A DNA stretch of 64,000 nucleotides, from the NCBI RefSeq assembly GCF_034424545.1, contig NZ_CP139971.1, positions 310,001 through 374,000 of the forward strand, in the 5' to 3' direction. The position numbers were made by a program, and so were the translations under genes. Source of the DNA: Trinickia caryophylli. GTDB taxonomy: Bacteria; Pseudomonadota; Gammaproteobacteria; Burkholderiales; Burkholderiaceae. This document shows, in pieces, positions 62,060 through 64,000 of this stretch. The first letter of the stretch is position 1; every line of letters starts with the position of its first letter. Under the pieces are notes generated by a model. The model did not search any database. It was given only the letters and a program-made list of their open reading frames with translations, and was not told the origin of the DNA.

Positions 62060-64000
62060 TTGAACCGCCGTTACCGGCTCGTGTGGAATCATGCGCTCCA
62101 AACCACACAAGTGGCCTCGGAACTAACGGTTGCGAAGTCGGCAACTTCAGGCCGCAGTACCTCGCGCCGGGCGCGGCGCGAGCGCAGCCGGCGCCTCGCG
62201 CGCGTCGCCGGGAATACGGCCCTCGCGCTCGGGCTCGCAAGCGCAGCTCCAGCAATTTGGGCCGCCACATGCACCTCCAGCGACACTACCGCCTGCAGCC
62301 CCGCGGGCGGAAACGGAGCGCCGGGTCGCGGCGGCAGCGGCGGCGCAGGTAACGGGCAAGGCGGAGGCGCAAGCAGTCTTGGCGGCAGCGGCACGGTCCT
62401 GACCGACGGCGGGCTGAGTACCGGTGGCACAGGCGGGACCGGCGTGGCCGGCGACCAGTCGAGCCCGACGACGGGCGGCGCGCCCGGTGCAGCAACCAGC
62501 ATCAGTAGCGTCGTCGTCAACGGGGACTTGTCGGCCGGCGCCGGCACACAGCCAGTAGCCGGCTTGAATTTCGGCGGCGGTGGCTCGGGCGGCGGTACCG
62601 GTCTTTATTACAGCGGCACCTCGGTCACCATTAATAGCGGCGTGACCATCTCCGGGGGCAAAGGCGGCGACGGCGGCACCGTCTCCAATCTCGGCTCGGG
62701 CAACGGCGGTGGTGGCGGCGGTGGCGGCGCGGGGATGATCGCCGCGACCATCGGCACGCAAATCACCACCTTCGGCTCGCTCGTAGCCGGCAACGGTGGC
62801 GCAGGGGGCGACGGCGGCTTTGGTGGCGGTGGCGGCGGCGGCGGTGACGGCCTGCTCTCGCTCGGAGGCAGCACGCAAATCACCAACCTCGGTTCCATCA
62901 CCGGCGGCGCGGGCGGCGCTGCGGGCACGGGTTTCTCCGGTAACGGCACGAGCGGAGCAAGCGGCGTGGGCGTCAACCTCGTCGGCGGCAACAATGTCCT
63001 CGTCAATGCCGGCACCATTACCGGCGGAGCCGGCATCGGCGCCGGAGCCGGCGTGGGCGTCATGACGCGCGGCTCGGACTTCATCAACAACTTCGGCACG
63101 ATCAGCGGCGGACTCGACTCGGGCGGCACGCGTGCCGCCGCGATCGAATTCAGCGGCGCGAACAATACCCTGGCCCTGTCGAGCGGCTCGGTGTTCGTCG
63201 GCGGACTCGTCATCGATGCAGGGGCATCCGTCACCGTCATGCCGCTGAGCAACGGGCTTTCGCTCGACACGACAGTCTCCATGGCGAGCAGCAGCTCCGC
63301 CCTCACCTTCAATACGGTCTCAACGGCGCTCACTACCACAGGCGTCATCTCGGGCCCCGGCACGGTCACGCTGACCGGCGGCAAGACGCTGACGCTGACC
63401 GGCACGAATACCTACACCGGTACGACGACGATCACGAACGGCACCCTCGCCTTGTCGGGCAGCGGCAGCATCGCCGCATCGGGCGGCGTGGTCGACAACT
63501 CCGCGCTGGATATTTCGGCTACAACCGCTGGTGCATCGATTACGGCACTGACAGGCTCGGGGGCCGTCGCGCTCGGCGGCAAGACGCTGACCCTGAGCAA
63601 TGCAGCCGGCACCTTCAGCGGCGTCATCGGAGGTTCGGGCGGCTTGACGGTGGCCGGCGGCACCCAAACGCTTACCGGCGCGAACACCTACACCGGCACG
63701 ACGACGATCGGCAGCGGCGCGGCGCTCGTTCTGGGTGCGGGCGGCGGCCTCGCCTCTTCGAGCAACGTCGTCAACAATGGAACACTCGATCTTTCTTCCA
63801 CGACGAGCGGCGCCTCGATGGCGGGCCTGGCCGGCAGCGGCAGCGTCGCGCTCGGCGCACGCACGCTCACGCTGACGAACGCGGCGAGCACGTTCAGCGG
63901 CACAATCAGCGGCACAGGCGGCTTGACGCTCGACGGCGGCACTCAAACGCTGACCGGTGCGAACACCTATGCCGGTGCCACGACGATCAACGGCGGCACG
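62060..64000 (+). CDS. Autotransporter with ESPR and PATR repeats, 3' end outside window
   Basis: The frame is open from a TTG start at 62060 (GGGG site nine bases upstream) to the window edge, giving 647 visible residues. The N-terminus reads NRRYRLVWNHALQTTQVASE, a clear extended signal peptide region (ESPR) of type V secretion, followed by a signal helix (ALALGLASAAPAIWA). The passenger has a Gly-rich part with Cys pair and then repeated beta-helix units of the PATR type (TLTLTGTNTYTGTTTITNGT; TLTGANTYTGTTTIGSGAAL; TLTGANTYAGATTI). The translocator barrel must lie beyond 64000. Likely a surface adhesin. Confidence 0.85.
   Translation, partial: MNRRYRLVWNHALQTTQVASELTVAKSATSGRSTSRRARRERSRRLARVAGNTALALGLASAAPAIWAATCTSSDTTACSPAGGNGAPGRGGSGGAGNGQGGGASSLGGSGTVLTDGGLSTGGTGGTGVAGDQSSPTTGGAPGAATSISSVVVNGDLSAGAGTQPVAGLNFGGGGSGGGTGLYYSGTSVTINSGVTISGGKGGDGGTVSNLGSGNGGGGGGGGAGMIAATIGTQITTFGSLVAGNGGAGGDGGFGGGGGGGGDGLLSLGGSTQITNLGSITGGAGGAAGTGFSGNGTSGASGVGVNLVGGNNVLVNAGTITGGAGIGAGAGVGVMTRGSDFINNFGTISGGLDSGGTRAAAIEFSGANNTLALSSGSVFVGGLVIDAGASVTVMPLSNGLSLDTTVSMASSSSALTFNTVSTALTTTGVISGPGTVTLTGGKTLTLTGTNTYTGTTTITNGTLALSGSGSIAASGGVVDNSALDISATTAGASITALTGSGAVALGGKTLTLSNAAGTFSGVIGGSGGLTVAGGTQTLTGANTYTGTTTIGSGAALVLGAGGGLASSSNVVNNGTLDLSSTTSGASMAGLAGSGSVALGARTLTLTNAASTFSGTISGTGGLTLDGGTQTLTGANTYAGATTINGGT

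Noticed and set aside
62608..63946. Minus-strand Pro/Val-rich and Arg/Ala-rich frames opposite the autotransporter
   Set aside because: They mirror the Gly/Thr repeats of the plus-strand ESPR/PATR passenger, which has unambiguous motifs.
63370..64000. Regular repeats that could suggest a CRISPR or satellite array
   Set aside because: They are coding PATR units of the autotransporter; spacers are not unique and unit sequences drift in frame.

Overview
The window is high-GC DNA with densely packed, codon-biased genes. The most likely source is a plant-associated beta-proteobacterium of the Burkholderiaceae (Burkholderia sensu lato or Ralstonia-like). The reasons are an HrpF/NolX-type translocator gene, promoters of the hrp 'PIP-box' type (TTCGN-N15-TTCGC followed by a YANNNT -10), several candidate type III effectors, and a sigma54-driven T6SS. 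The species cannot be fixed from the sequence alone.

Layout. 1-3 kb: 3' part of an outer-membrane protein gene (minus strand), then an S8 protease lipoprotein and a zinc-finger/transmembrane protein. 3-5 kb: hrpF/nolX-like translocator gene (minus) with a textbook PIP-box promoter. 6-7.3 kb: a sigma54 activator and a small winged-helix protein. 7.6-30.2 kb: one long T6SS operon behind a sigma54 promoter. Its order is tssB-tssC fusion, hcp, tssE, tssF, tssG, vgrG, DUF2169-pentapeptide protein, pentapeptide protein, DUF3540, DUF4150 (PAAR-like), tssJ, tssK, tssL, tssM, tssA. No clpV (tssH) is present. 30.3-34.1 kb: small accessory genes (DUF6150, SPOR) and a methyltransferase-TPR-GNAT protein. 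34.2-43.9 kb: a Fur-box-preceded NIS siderophore cluster (TonB receptor, SbnH-like decarboxylase, SbnA-like synthase, opine-dehydrogenase-family protein, IucA/IucC synthetase, MFS exporter, SbnI/ParB-like protein). 43.9-48.2 kb: an MltB-type transglycosylase behind a second hrp box, an IS630-family remnant, and PBP1A. 48.7-50.7 kb: a sedolisin protease. 50.9-61.2 kb: a cluster of candidate type III effectors, namely a PPR-SMR protein (minus, third hrp box), three LRR proteins and a disordered Ser-rich protein. 62-64 kb: the start of an ESPR/PATR autotransporter that runs off the window.

How it fits together. The three hrp boxes tie the translocator, a peptidoglycan-cutting enzyme and a plant-like PPR-SMR repeat protein into one predicted HrpB/HrpX-type regulon, suggesting effector delivery to a eukaryotic host. 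The T6SS is unusual in fusing both sheath subunits and lacking its recycling ATPase gene in the locus. The siderophore cluster looks like a staphyloferrin-B-type diaminopropionate module in which an opine dehydrogenase takes the place of SbnB, combined with a single NIS synthetase.
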